This document shows positions 24,161 through 35,552 of a stretch of 64,000 nt of DNA, piece by piece. The first letter of the stretch is position 1. Each line of letters opens with the position of its first letter. Under the pieces are notes generated by a model that made no database searches, was not told the origin of the DNA, and saw only the letters and a list, made by a program, of their open reading frames with translations. Source of the stretch: Ephemerocybe angulata (taxonomy: Eukaryota; Basidiomycota; Agaricomycetes; Agaricales; Psathyrellaceae); NCBI GenBank assembly GCA_013368325.1, contig JAACJK010000221.1, positions 496,001 to 560,000 of the forward strand. Reading direction: 5' to 3'. The position numbers and the translations under genes are program-made.

Positions 24161-24835
24161 TTGAGCTTGCCAGGCCATCGATTCACTTTCGCCTTCTACG
24201 ACATACTCCATGGGCTTTTGCCCCGAGTCCTCGCTATGTACAGCCTCCCATGCTTGCCCCCCTCCTACGTTCCGGGATTAACACACTGGACCTGCGAATG
24301 CGCCGCGCTACTTACTCTTTGCCTCGGCTATCGACGGGAGGGCCTTTGCTTCGGTATATCGAATAACAGCACCTTTGAAGGCTGTCCAACTTCTTTCTGT
24401 CACCAACTCTACCCGGCCGATGAATCGTGGCTCTCGACTCTTGACTCGCGATAACAAGGTGGATGTATCTATCATTGATAGGTGTTGTTCGTCCACAACG
24501 ATCTACTTTACTTCGTCCTGCTGATGAGTCAAAGCGGTATCGACGCACCCCCGTGCTCCTGCCCTTGTGCATCCGTCGCGTTCCGACCATGGCCGAGCGT
24601 CGCTGCGCTCACGCTCACATCCACGCCTCTGCCCCTCCCTGGCCGAACACGGTTCTCCGACACTTCTATTCAACACTGAAATCTGTAGCTTAAAACGCGC
24701 ATCACATCCATCCATGATCCTTCCATGTTCGTACCTATATCACACTGACCCAGGACAAACGAACCATTGACTTTTTCCCTCCTTCTCGGTTTAGCCCTGT
24801 TCTATAAGTATCCTCTAATGCATCACGTCAACGAG

Positions 24836-25541
24836 GTATATGCGGGATAATTCAATTTGGGAACCCCCCTTCCCCGGGGAATCCCAGGGTTCCTCAATAA
24901 GTTATTGAGGAACCCTCTGCCGTCACCTCGGCGGGACGCCAAACATATCATGATGGCTGGAGCTGAAGCTTGAAGTCCCGAAGTCCTGGGCGCGCCAGGG
25001 CGCTGATGTCCGAATGCGGAAAGGGCGCGCGGGAAGCCGCCTGGATGGAAAGCTAGGAGGGCGATGGTACACGAGTACTTGCCCGATCCGAGCCAAGTTG
25101 AAATTCTACGCTTTCTCCACATCCCACCTCACAGTAGAATTCGCTTATTTTACCAATATACAGAGATAGTGGGAGATCCGATGCTGATTAGATTAGATTT
25201 TGTACCCATGGATCACAGTGCAGATTTGGCACTAATCGTGGATATATTTCTACTGAATGGGGCCAAGATGCATATATGTACGTGTTGGAGAGGGATAGAA
25301 ATTAGGCCTTAAAGCTTTATGCCCTTCAACCGCTGCAGAGGCTGAGATCCATGTCCTGTCCCCCTCTGCATCAAGCGCGCCTTTCCCGCTCACCGGGCGC
25401 AATCATCACCATCCCGGACCACCCGCGGCCGACTTCGTCAAGCGACGACAAACAAAAATCCATCAATTGTGCTCAAACTTGCATCAAACGGTGGTTTTAG
25501 GGGGAAGGGGGGTTCCTCAATTGAATTATCCGTATATGCGG
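24836..25541. mobile_element. Inverted-repeat DNA transposon relic or MITE, with possible 10-bp target duplication
   Basis: Left terminal repeat 24847-24875 (ATAATTCAATTTGGGAACCC and on) and right terminal repeat 25501-25529 (its inverse, ending CTCAATTGAATTAT) match at 27 of 29 positions. Just outside each end lies GTATATGCGG in the same orientation (24836-24845 and 25532-25541), which looks like a 10-bp target site duplication. The interior (about 0.6 kb) has no transposase-like frame, so the element would be non-autonomous. A 10-bp duplication would suit a Mutator-like element, but the assignment is open. It sits in the gene-poor zone. Confidence 0.65.
24886..24916. repeat. Perfect 14-bp palindrome inside the element
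   Basis: AGGGTTCCTCAATA, a 3-nt spacer and its exact inverse. The arms repeat the inner part of the right terminal repeat (GGTTCCTCAAT), so this is probably a nested copy of the element's end. Confidence 0.8.
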
Positions 25542-27406
25542 AGGTTACTTGCCGCGGTCGAGACCTTCAATTTATGATTTATGCGCACCTCGGCTGACCT
25601 TGGTCCTTCAATCCTATACAATTCCAAGTTCTGACAACCACCTTCTCCGACTGAATTGCAAGATATTAATCTCGCTTCCGTACCAGTGGCTAGACATGCA
25701 CTCGGTCACATACCTGGCCGAGTTGAGTCGAGACCCGGTGAGGGTGGGCGCTTATCTATATATAATTTGGACGAAAGCACAGCTGATCGTCTTGTGACCC
25801 CTTGAACCTGTTTCCGAGGCTCAGGCTCGGGTCTACGTATTAACCTGTTTTGCATACAGAATGCATGTGCACGAAGAGCTGCGAATAGGCTCGAATAAAT
25901 TCCAGTCAGCTGTGGACTTGGTTAAGATAGGCTATTCGACATCCTGTTAGCCCGGTACTCAAGCTCGTTATAGCCTAATAGCAAGCGGCTTGAGATGAGA
26001 GAAGTGCGGATACGAGGATCCGCTGATTCCAGGCATCGTTGATAGCTGATTGGAACTGCTCGACTTACTAACAAGGGGGACTGTGCTGGGGAGGCAGGTG
26101 ATTGAGGTTCAGTATTATCTACCTGATGGCGCCAAGATGGCACACCTGATGAGCGGCTTGCATTGGAACTTCTATGTAGCAGATTGCAGTGCTCGGTAAG
26201 TAAGCGAACGGGCGAATCCAGATGATCTTTCTGAGAGGGACTGATAGCAGGGCCTTGCACTGGTATGGATAACGAGCTTCTGCCGGCACGCCAGATTACC
26301 GCCGCGGCATGTAGAGAGAAGAAGAAGAAGGAGGACGTATAACGGATACTATACCTGTTCCTGCTTAGTTATGCAGTGTTCGATGTGTAAGTTTACCTGA
26401 CTTTTGCCGAGCTTGGGATCGTCGGATAAGGGCATGCGCGCTCTACGGCGCTTATTCGTTTTGTCTCCACACGTCTTGGTCAAATTGCCTTTCGGGAGAG
26501 CTGCAGCTTGTCTCGAAGCTCACTTTAGGATCTCACTTCTCCGAGGCCCAGCAATCTCGAGCATAACCTACCGACTCGTTAAAGACAAACCGCATATCCG
26601 GATGTCTTCCCTGGCAGCACGGCCGACCGACGAGTGCGGACTCGGGGTTCTCTTGGTAAGATACCTTTCCTTTCCCACCAATCTGGCTGGATTATTTCAA
26701 AGCGAAGTCCAGCTGACGCCGAGCTTCCCTTCCTTCCCTTCGCGTGTCGATACTAAAGACAGTACTTCTGGATATATATATTGGCTTGGAAAGCATGTCT
26801 TCGCAATACAGTTTATTTCAGAGGAAATTTGAGCCTAAGCTGAGCGCCCGTAGTATATGGAACCTCTCGTCTCCCGGCGCGATCTGATAGGCTGTGGTTA
26901 TTTGGTGGCCAGACGAGCCTGGTGGCACTGCGCACTTTGCATTTAGAAGTAAGTAGATACATATCATGCCTGGTTCTCAGAGCAACTGCGAGTTTACGAA
27001 AAAAAAAAACACGGCGGATGAGCATTGAGCGGACGAGCGTGTCAATAGAATCTACTTGGCCCATAGCCACTCTTACCATGCAACTTAGAGTTCAGTCTTA
27101 AGCTATCTTGGCCTACTGGGCATGCCTCCTTCCCCGGCGTCTATCGTCCAAGTCCTTCCTTCTACGTTCCTTGTGGGCGTACTTAGTGGTAAGCCCTGGT
27201 AGCCGTGCTCGGCGTTCATCGAGCTCCGCTATCTATATACATAACATGTACTTACGGACTTAGACCGCCGTCTTTTCCTTATCGTCGGAGAGGACTGGAT
27301 AGCCGACTGCGCTGCGTAGTGGACAGGGGTAGATCCTGGTAGATGTTAATTGAGAATAGGTATATTCTTAGATGAGGGTGCCACTCACTCGCTTTATTCT
27401 GCGAGT
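25542..27406. other. No gene seen
   Basis: AT-richer sequence with scattered frames. The longest (142 codons at 26404-26832) has no family features. There is a purine-rich run (GAAGAAGAAGAAGG) near 26320 and a poly-A run near 27000. Confidence 0.4.
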
Positions 27407-27538
27407 CTGGTTCAAAGCTGAGGTGGAACTCAAGCTCCCAGCTTCAGCTGATCGGCCCAGCTCGTCATGTGGGTGCAGTAGGCGGATCAGCTGGAGCCTG
27501 AGCTGGAGCTCAGCGCTCAGCGCTCAGCTTCGAACCAG
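27407..27538. repeat. Fold-back element of about 130 bp
   Basis: CTGGTTCAAAGCTGAG at 27407-27422 faces its inverse at 27523-27538 with one mismatch. Further inverted matches follow inside (CAGCTGATC against GATCAGCTG), and the right arm carries GAGCTCAGCGCTCAGCGCTC. It is probably a small fold-back or degenerate MITE. Confidence 0.6.
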
Positions 27539-30374
27539 GCTGCTATACTTACCAGTGATCACGAAGAGAAGTATTTTTGGTGTTGGGGTCCTATTCCTGG
27601 CAACGAGCCAGCTATATTCATTTCAGGGTGAGCGGGTGCATGCACGGGTTCAAGTTGCGCGGCGCCAGAATTCAAGGGCCACCGGCACATGGACGTCGAA
27701 GGCTGAGCCGGCGCTACGTTGTCGCGGCGCAGTCGCGCTCCCCTCCAACTGGCGCCCAAGTCGCAACGTCCATCAAACGAGCGGCTCAGAGTGTGTGGAC
27801 CAAGTGCGGACCATGGTACTTACACAAGTTGGTTGGAAAGGAAATTAGGGATGCACAGCTTTCAGGGCTGCTTGGGTGGTTCGTAACGCGTAACGTGAGG
27901 GGGATTTGAATACTACAGTAGTGAGGTACGGTGTACGCTGATTCAGAGTCTTACATAGAACTCGGTGTTTGTATTGCATCTCAGTACTCAGCCAGTCAAT
28001 CACCTGTCCTTGATAGTAAAGGTGGCCGTAACCCGCAGTTGCCACTGAGAAGGAACGGCCTTGGACGGGGTTCAGCCAGCCCGAATGGCAGCACTTTCAC
28101 AAGCCCGCTTGGAAGCTGTGTGAAGTACATGTACAGGTTGGGACCGAGTCGTTGGCATGCCCGGAAACGCGGAGAGTCGCCCCGGTTTCTGTGGAAAGGG
28201 TATGGGTAGCCCGAGGCTTCAATTGAATTGGCGTGGCCTTGGGAGCTTGACAAGAGCTTGATGACAAGAAGGGTGCCGGAGGGCCTGGGTCGTTTGCTAG
28301 ATTGTGGGTATGTAGGCTGGAAACAGCCCTTCCATGGCGGAACTGGTTGTGTTGTCCGTAGCACAGCCCAAGCGAGTAAGGGGGTAGAGAAAGTTTGAAT
28401 TCTTGAGTGCCTCGTGTAGTCCGTTAGAAACCAAGCATTCGCACGTCCTCTTTCCAAGGCATGGGCGAGGGCCACGCACCAGTTCGACTCTTGCATGAAC
28501 CAGTGACAGGTGTAACGAATGCGAGTCGGACGAAGATCTGGTTGAGCAAGAAAGAGTAAACTGCGAGCACAGCAAGCCCCAGGTCTTCTTGGAAGGCGAC
28601 ATTTGAAACAGGGTGGTGGCTGGGAAAGGGATCGAATTGAGTAAAAGCATGAAAGCACTGGAAGTGGAGGTAAGACCGCAAATCTCCAGGCACCCATGCC
28701 ACTCGCTGTGGAGCTCGTCCTTCTATCTTTAATCTCGTCGGATCCGTCAGATTGGCGTTAGCCATCTAATGTGTGACTTGCTTACTGGTGGCAGAGAGAG
28801 CTGTTATAGCCGATAGGTGCGCTGTAGAACACCGGCCATCTGCATCCGACTTCAAGCCAAGGTTTCGTTCTGCCGGCGGGAAAGGAGAATTGTGGGCTTT
28901 CCGATGTCATTCGGGACACAAGCAGGTTCGAGGAGCAAGTGGAGGGTTATGCGGCGACAACGTTTTGAGTTATGTAAGGCTAAGATAGACAATTCTGGGG
29001 AGATTCAACAGATCCTCCAAGGTAGTATGGGCCTGTGACGCCATTGGAAATGCTTGAGGCTATCGTCGCGGGCACAGATGACGCATTGTCAGTGTTAAGA
29101 CGCAATAGTAGTCGTGCGACGCAGCGAGACCCAGTAAGCAGAGCGACTAGCGATGATCGACCAATTGGGTGCTTGAGAGGCGTTGAACGTGCGTCCAGAA
29201 AGCCAAGTCAATTCAAGTAGCCCCACAGATACAAGGTTCTAGTCGGGCAAGAATTTGAGAATAGGAAGCTAGTATAATCGAGCTCACGCATCTTTCGCGG
29301 CAGTAGCCGTTCGACAACCCCAGAAACGAGGGACATGAAGGCTCGCTGGCCTCGTTGAAGGCGGCAGGAAAGGAGCATCAGAAGCGGATATGAATTTGAG
29401 CCAGAGGTTCGTCGTTCCTGGGCCACGGTCGGAAAATCGTAGGTGCGAGTAAGCCAGGGTAAGGAAGAAAGGGCGCTGAAGATTGTGGAGCCAATGCTAT
29501 AAGGTGCTTGTGGAATGGTTCTGATTCCTCTGAAGAAGCATGGATGAGCGCGCTATGTGCGACCTTGCTTCACGAAGGATCGGGTGTAGAGCCTCATGGT
29601 GGGTCTAGACTCGGTTCTAGGGATAGAGACTAGCAATAAGACTCACTGAGAACCTAATCCATTGACTGGAAAAGAAGAGCTCCTAGTTGTAAGGGTGAAA
29701 AGCGATCAAATGCTCAGTGGATGACGAGATGCGATATTCATTTCTGCGGGAATGACACCTGGTTATGAGCGCTCCCCTCGGAGCTTTCCATTAGTCAAGA
29801 CATGGGGTGAGTCGCCTGCCTTGGGTTCTTGTACTTCTCTTGGGATTGTAAGAAGTCTTCCTCGCCTTGGTTGGCCAATGGTTGACCGCGGATCCCGAGA
29901 ATCAAGCGGGCGCTTGTTGTGCAGACCAAGCGCGAACCAGTATACCCCCACTCTTGCTAGAAGACCGTACTTTGGGCATGCCTTTAACTTGGTCACTGCG
30001 TGGTTATTACGTTGAAAAGTACGAAACATTCAGAGGTCCCGACGGTTTTCGATGAAGTCCTGGACGGTGGAGGGTGAATGCCAAGCTCCTCAGACGAGGT
30101 TAAGACCAGGCTTCCACGACTTTCTGGGCTTCAGTAGAAGAGGTTTTAATGCTCACATGAGCATCAAAATTCATGGGAGCAGAAGCAAAAGGCTGTCAAC
30201 TTGGTTGTTCAAGTTGAGTGTTGAAGTTGAAGTGACGCGGCGGGTTTGCTTCCAACTCTCCGTGTGAAAGGCCGTGAGAAATAATATCCCTCTCGGGATG
30301 CCGATGGTTCGCCAATGCTGCCGCGGCCAGTGTTCCTCAGAACTCTCATCTGCTTTTGCTCTTCGAGTTGCGCT
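27539..30374. other. Gene-poor stretch with one possible minus-strand gene
   Basis: A minus-strand frame at 28424-28765 starts with a true ATG (MANANLTDPTRLKIEGR) and has a hydrophobic stretch (GLAVLAVYSFLLNQIFVRLAF). A longer frame (27996-28697) overlaps it in another register. Neither matches a family that I recognise and I see no splice signals that extend them. The rest shows nothing. Confidence 0.3.
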
Positions 30375-30651
30375 ATGGCTGGATTCATGCCACATAGAAA
30401 CATGGTGAGTAAACTTCACGGTAGATATTCCATAGGCTTACATTGCTTGGTACTAGGGTGTCAGGCTGATGGGTGCGCTGGCAGTAGCAGGTGGATTCCT
30501 ATACTATGCCAAGCATCGCATCGCAGTTCAGCGCAAGGCTGAACTTGACCAGCATCGGTCGGGTGGGCAAAGTAAGCTTTATCGCGAACATCTTTTCTTA
30601 AATGTGACTAAGACAACCTTCTATCGCTTTGACTTGTTAGGCTCTTCATGA
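30375..30651 (+). CDS. 51-residue single-pass membrane protein, three exons
   Basis: Exons 30375-30404 (ten codons), 30457-30571 and 30641-30651 give MAGFMPHRNM, GVRLMGALAVAGGFLYYAKH, then IAVQRKAELDQHRSGGQSSS. A helix LMGALAVAGGFLYYA follows a short N-terminus, and a basic and polar tail follows. This is the shape of small inner mitochondrial membrane proteins. Splice sites are canonical (GTGAGT/CTAG and GTAAGC/TTAG) and all junctions keep frame, which is hard to get by chance in so short a gene. The last exon adds only the final residues and the stop. The family looks familiar from other basidiomycetes but I cannot name it. It stands alone in the gene-poor zone. Confidence 0.65.
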
Positions 30652-32357
30652 CAATCTAAAGGATGCATCGTCGCTATGAGCAATGTCCGGCTCGTTAGGA
30701 TGGGAAAGGTCGACGATTCTGTGTCAGACTCAGGGCTCTCAACTCCCTATGAAGGTCTGACTGTGGGGTAGAACGGAAACGGCCTGAAGTGTCGTTGATA
30801 CATTAGAGTGCGTCTTGTTATGCCGATCCCAGTCTGCATACTTTGGCTTCATAAGAATAGGTTTGTGTGGAAAATATGATTTCTTTAGATGAATCGCCGT
30901 CCTCTGAACTTGCCTTTTGGAAGGTTGGAATAAATCTGATCTCGATACAATCGCCATGAACGTCGCCAAAATCGGAAGATATAAAACTCATCTGGTCTTT
31001 CCTCGCCCTCGTCGTCACTCCCTGAACACCACTGCAACAGCCGACCTTCACGATCCTTACCAAGTCGCGTCATCTAAACTGGCATACTTGTGACGCACTA
31101 TTCAAATTTGAGCAACGCTAGACTAGTCCAGCCATCTCAATTGGCAGGGGAAGGTTCTTCGTCAACGTCCAAGCAGCACCCTTCACATGCATCCTTCGCC
31201 CTGGCACCGTCCTCAACACTTGGACTTTACCGCTTCGATTCGCATTGAAGTTGCTACCAGCACCGTTCCCACCGACTCCAGTTAGACCACCGTTGCCCAG
31301 ACCCCGCCCGGAATCGACTCAACAGCGCTACACTGGCCTGTGGCGAGACTCGAGGTCGGCATTCTTGGGCGTACCATTGGATTACCGCAAATGGCTTGAA
31401 CAGAACCGATGTTTACAGCACTCGGTCAATTCTTCTGCATACTGGGCCGTTGAGCATGACACTCTTTCTCCGTAACTCTTAAGGCTATCACAGGCACGAG
31501 TGAAGCTAGTGAGGGCTGGAAGGGGCGTGTTAATCAAAGCTATGCCAATGGCCCATATCTGTCCGGTGTGTGGATATGAAATGCATGTCAGAGGCCACTA
31601 CTGAGATACTGGACAGTCGTGGTTGATGTTTATCCTATAAACCACAGCACCCTACAAGCTCCGAGGTTCCGGCCTCAGTGCTGTGGCACGTTGCGTGCTG
31701 GGCAGCTTGCCAAGAGCGACGTGTGGGTGATCAACTCCGATGTAGCATGCATTCTCTAGGATCCCTTCATCATGGTCGAGCTTTCCGCTCCAAAAGCCGC
31801 CTCTGAAATATGTGGATGTTCCTTGAATTGGACCAAGCGCCCAAATAAGCGCCCGACGGCGTCGGGTGGCCGTGGTTGGTGGGCTCTGCATCAGTGACTC
31901 AATGGCCTCGACGATAACACTTCCATCTCCCATTCGAGGTCGGGAGGGCACGCCACACCACCACTCCCACGTTCTCTCAGGACAGCAGGTTACAATGTGC
32001 TGAGGACAAGAGTAATGTTCGAGGCAGGTAAACTTGCGCAGCCGCCGCAGCATATCTGTCGAACTAAGCTGCGGGCCTCCCTCTGATGAGGATATCCTTA
32101 TCAGATCGGGGCAAGGTTGGCCATATATGGTCCTGGTAACATAGCTTTCATCCCGAGAAAGCCGGTCAAGAAATTACGATAATGAGCACTGTTCAATTGA
32201 GTCTTTTGCGTGTGACTGCGGTTCAGGGAGCCGTGCCTCATTGTAGGCTTGATCAAGTTCATATAAGGTGAGCACCACGTACAACGCTTACTTGCATTCA
32301 CCTCCCTTCTGTGTAGACCTGTCAAGCAAATAGCAATGTCCAACTCTACCTCCTTAG
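30652..32357. other. Mostly empty, with a possible minus-strand gene at 31652-32053
   Basis: The minus-strand frame 31652-32053 encodes 133 residues from MLRRLRKFTCLEHY, with a Trp/Cys-rich start (TCCPERTWEWWCG) and a plausible globular middle. A second minus frame starts at 32343 (MDIAICLTGLHRRE, then a possible GTGAAT donor). They could be exons of one divergent neighbour of the RTA1-like gene. I do not recognise the product. Confidence 0.3.
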
Positions 32358-33740
32358 ATGGCCTCTCCCGTACGTCCGAAGCTTTTCAATCATGTCCGAT
32401 TCGCCATTGACAGGATTTTAGGCGAAGAGCTTGGGAAGTTGTCCGCCTATAACTACCTACCTTCCCAAACGGTTGCTATTATCATGCTTGTGCTGTTCGG
32501 CATTTCCACGAGTAAGCCCATACTTCGACCTCTTGCTCTTATTCAAGTTCAATTTTGAATAGTCGCACACACTGGCCAATCCGTATACTACAGAAGATGG
32601 TTCCTCCTGCCAACTGCGGTCCTCTGTGGTGTTCTGGAGCTGCTAGGCTGGGCGGGCCGCCTTTGGTCGTACCATCAGCCATTGAACTTCGAACCCTTCC
32701 AGATGCAGTAAGTGTTCGCTGTAAACTTGTTCTTCGAGATACATACTTACCGAGGTGAACAGGATAACATGCACCATTATTGCCCCAACGCCGCTCCTCG
32801 CTGCAACGTTCATCATATTTGGCCACATTATCAACCGGTTAGGAAACATGTACAGTCGTCTGACACCAAAGCAATGTGAGTTTCCCTCCCCTCTGCATTC
32901 GCAATAATCTGACGGACCCTTTGTCAAGACATGATTCTCTTTTGCACATTTGTGAGTATACGATAGGCGGATAGGCTGTTATGAGACGCCCACCAATCTA
33001 ACACCGCTTCTCAGGACGTAGTATCCCTCGTTGTTCAGGGCGTGGGTGGAGGACTTGCAGCAACCGCCAGCGAGGAGAATGGCCGCGATCCCAGAACGGT
33101 AGGAATTCCTTCTATTACTTGAATTGCTATTTACTAACAGGATAATAAGGGCGGAAACATCATGCTTGGAGGAATTGCTTTCCAGCTACGTGAGTATACT
33201 TAGAAATATATTCGCGGACGTTCCAAACTCTTATTCCTCGCACGCCTGGACAGTCGTGATCGCTGTGTTCTTCATTTGCGCGATCGAGGTCATCTACAGG
33301 TACTTGAAGGACCGCCCTGTACCTTCAGCTGTTCCCGGAGAACGAGGCACGCTTACGCCCAAGCTCAAGATCATGGTTGGAGCGCTTGCTTTGAGTACGA
33401 TCGTCCTGCTCATTCGGTGCGTCGGCGAGATCAACGTTCTATTGTCGTCGCGTCTAACGCAGCACTACTTTTTTTCGCAGTGCTATCTACCGTACCATCG
33501 AGCTGGCGGACGGTTGGACAGGTAGAATCATCAGCACCCAGGTCTACTTCAGTACGCATTTCTCAGTCTCGTTGAGGCCTTCCTAACGAATGCTGCACAT
33601 TAGACGTCCTCGACGGTGCTATGGTCATCATCGCCATCTGGCTGCTCAACATCTTCCACCCGGGCGTGTTCCTGTTCCCGGAGCTCGGCTTGCGCGATTC
33701 CCTCGAGAAGCCAGAGAGCAGAGCTAGTAGCACGGCATGA
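32358..33740 (+). CDS. RTA1-like seven-pass membrane protein
   Basis: Member of the RTA1/RTM1/Rsb1 family of fungal lipid-translocating or drug-resistance membrane proteins. The frame opens at ATG 32358 and exon 1 ends at a GTAAGC donor after LVLFGIST. The following exons carry the family's landmarks: HTGQSVYYRRWFLLPTAVLC then GVLELLGWAGRLWS (the E-x-x-GW/Y-x-x-R signature), APTPLLAATFIIFGHIIN, then a helix with VVSLVVQGVGGGLAATA, a further helix before YRYLKDRP, then LKIMVGALALSTIVLLIRAI. An IELADGW loop and the last helix VLDGAMVIIAIWLLNIFHPG end the membrane part. The tail is short and polar. The family has seven helices and all seven are seen. An upstream ATG at 32337 goes out of frame. 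It is convergent with M35 copy B. Confidence 0.88.
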
Positions 33741-34034
33741 GTGTGCTTTATACTATGGCGCACCCTGATAGTAGTTTCGATTTCGCACAGATGGACGATA
33801 TTGTATCCTATGTCAATACATACCCGCCTTTAATTGTTTAATGCCAGTCTTGATATCGCTTTGCTTCAGGCCTATACACACACACTAGGTTCGAACGATT
33901 CATGCTGGATGGACGGTTTGATTGAATCACACCCACTATGATACATACATTGTTTTCACTCTACAAAGTCATGGAGGGTCCTTGGCAAGCATCTACCACG
34001 CACTACTCTTTCATAAATAATCATCTCTTTAAAT

Positions 34035-35305
34035 TTACGACTGGAACGGGTTGTTCTCCGCGAAGTACTCATGAGAGTCGGCGTTGATGACGGCGTTATT
34101 GGGGTTGCTGATGGCGAGGTTCTTAGCGCCCGTCTGGCCGTAGACAATGTCATCAGTGCCGCCAGCGTTGGCGTCAAAGTGCGACGATTCGTGAATGAGG
34201 GTACCGCCCTGTTAAAGAGATGATTGTGAGCTAATCTTGCATGTCCAACTATACAGCAAAGAAAGCTTACCCGGGAGTCAGTACCAGTGACGTTGACGTT
34301 CCAGAAGACGGGGCAGAGGTAAATCCTACCAAATCTGGCAAGGGAGGCCGCTAGTTAGCTCTTTATATTGGCGAGGCCAAGCAAAAGCGGAACATACTCG
34401 GCGGGGTAGACATAGGCGTAGGTTCCGCTACGTGTGCAAGAGCAATCGTAGGTGAAGGAGGAGAAGACGTTGCTGTTGATAGCGGTGAAGTGGGACAAGA
34501 CGGTGTTGTAACGAGCAGTGGTGAAGGCGCCAAACCAGGTGCTATAGCGCGTAGTGGTGGCACTATTCGCATCGAGGAACGACTTGGCCTCGGTAGCGTA
34601 GGCTTGCGCTGCAGCGGCGGCCTCGACCAGGATGGTTTGGCGAGCAGCAGTGCAGGATACGTAGGTTGCTCGCTTGGCGAGGGTTGGCGTAGGCCTGACC
34701 TTGGAGAGTCGCCCGCTGACGCGTGCCTTGTGGACCTTCGAGACGCGGGCGTGGATGCTCGAGATCTCGTTCTTTTCGTTCACAAGATAGAAGACATTCC
34801 GGGGCTCGACGTCGTATGTGCCGGCACCCGTTGCAGTCAGGTTATAAGCCTCGCTCACTATAGGCGAGAGATGGTGAGCATTTTCAGAAACCAGGGAAAA
34901 GAAAGAACATACGATCGTGGTTGACCGTTATGGACTGGCCCGGCGCCAATGTCGTATAGTCCCCGACTTCCGCTGCAACGGCGGGAACATACTTGGCCTT
35001 GGCGCCTGCGAAGCTCGCGGAGGATCCTTGTGAGTTAACAACGGAGAAAGAGTCCGTAGGGAGGTTAGAGAGTGGGCCCAAAGGGTCGTTCAAGATCTTC
35101 AAAGTCTCATCACCGGTGTTGGTGAGAATGGTTGAGACCTTGAAGTTGTCAACGTCCGTGACAGAGGAAGCGCCTAGGACACATCAGCGATGACGACAGT
35201 GGGCAGAAATGCTGGTGCATTACCCTCTACCTTCAAGGTCAGACCAGGAGCGGCGGCGACGGAGAAGGCAGTGGCGAGAACGACGAGTGCTTGGAGAGCG
35301 AGCAT
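34035..35305 (-). CDS. Secreted peptidyl-Lys metalloendopeptidase, M35 family (copy B)
   Basis: The five-exon layout is the same as copy A. Signal peptide [19 protein letters not shown], propeptide with DETLKILNDPLGPLSNLP and [16 protein letters not shown], Lys-Arg before ATYVSC, then the catalytic domain with WFGAF and DCSC. The zinc site reads HESSHF and GGTDD, and the end is NADSHEYFAENNPFQS. Introns sit at the same places as in copies A and C (after VEG, after the HD of the propeptide, after the AYVYP segment and before GGTL). One intron begins at the GTAAGC just after the exon that ends GTDSR. Nothing is broken. A TATA box lies about 70 bp upstream and the shared 18-bp element about 230 bp upstream. 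It is probably secreted for protein scavenging. Confidence 0.9.
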
Positions 35306-35370
35306 CTTTGGACTGTTATATGGTAGACGAAAGCGTTCACCACAGTCTTCCCTCAAAGACCATCGACACT

Positions 35371-35377
35371 TTTATAT
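35371..35377 (-). promoter_or_regulatory. TATA box of M35 copy B
   Basis: The minus strand reads GATATAAAAGTG about 66 bp before the ATG at 35305. Confidence 0.5.
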
Positions 35378-35534
35378 CTATCCAAGTGCTATCTTCAAGG
35401 CGTCCTCGCTGATGAGATACCGGGCTGTTCTCACATCCCACTTCTTCGGCAGAGACGGATGGTAGCTCGTGTTGGAAGGATGCGATCAAGATAGAAGACG
35501 GCGCTTGAGTGACCCAGAATACAGTGGTTATCGG

Positions 35535-35552
35535 GACCTTGTGCTTCGGAAG
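35535..35552 (+). promoter_or_regulatory. 18-bp element shared with M35 copy C
   Basis: GACCTTGTGCTTCGGAAG lies 230-247 bp upstream of the copy B start. The identical 18 bases lie 240-257 bp upstream of copy C in the same orientation relative to the gene. The flanking sequences differ. It is a candidate regulator binding site or a relic of the duplication. Confidence 0.55.

Larger units (their letters stand above)
22577..24835. other. Low-information stretch with degenerate repeats
   Basis: Some plus-strand frames look weakly coding (for example around 22920-23085, ending in GGTAAGC, and 23160-23203 ending in GTAAGT), but they do not join into a protein that I recognise. The sequence from 23600 to 24300 contains short tandem and degenerate repeats, listed separately. 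Confidence 0.35.

Noticed and set aside
27996..28697. 233-codon minus-strand frame
   Set aside because: It overlaps a better-looking frame in another register, is rich in Pro, Arg and Cys without pattern, and has no splice signals or family features.
19185..32357. LTR retrotransposon or CRISPR-like array in the gene-poor zone
   Set aside because: I found no long terminal direct repeats, no reverse transcriptase or integrase motif, and no regularly spaced repeats.
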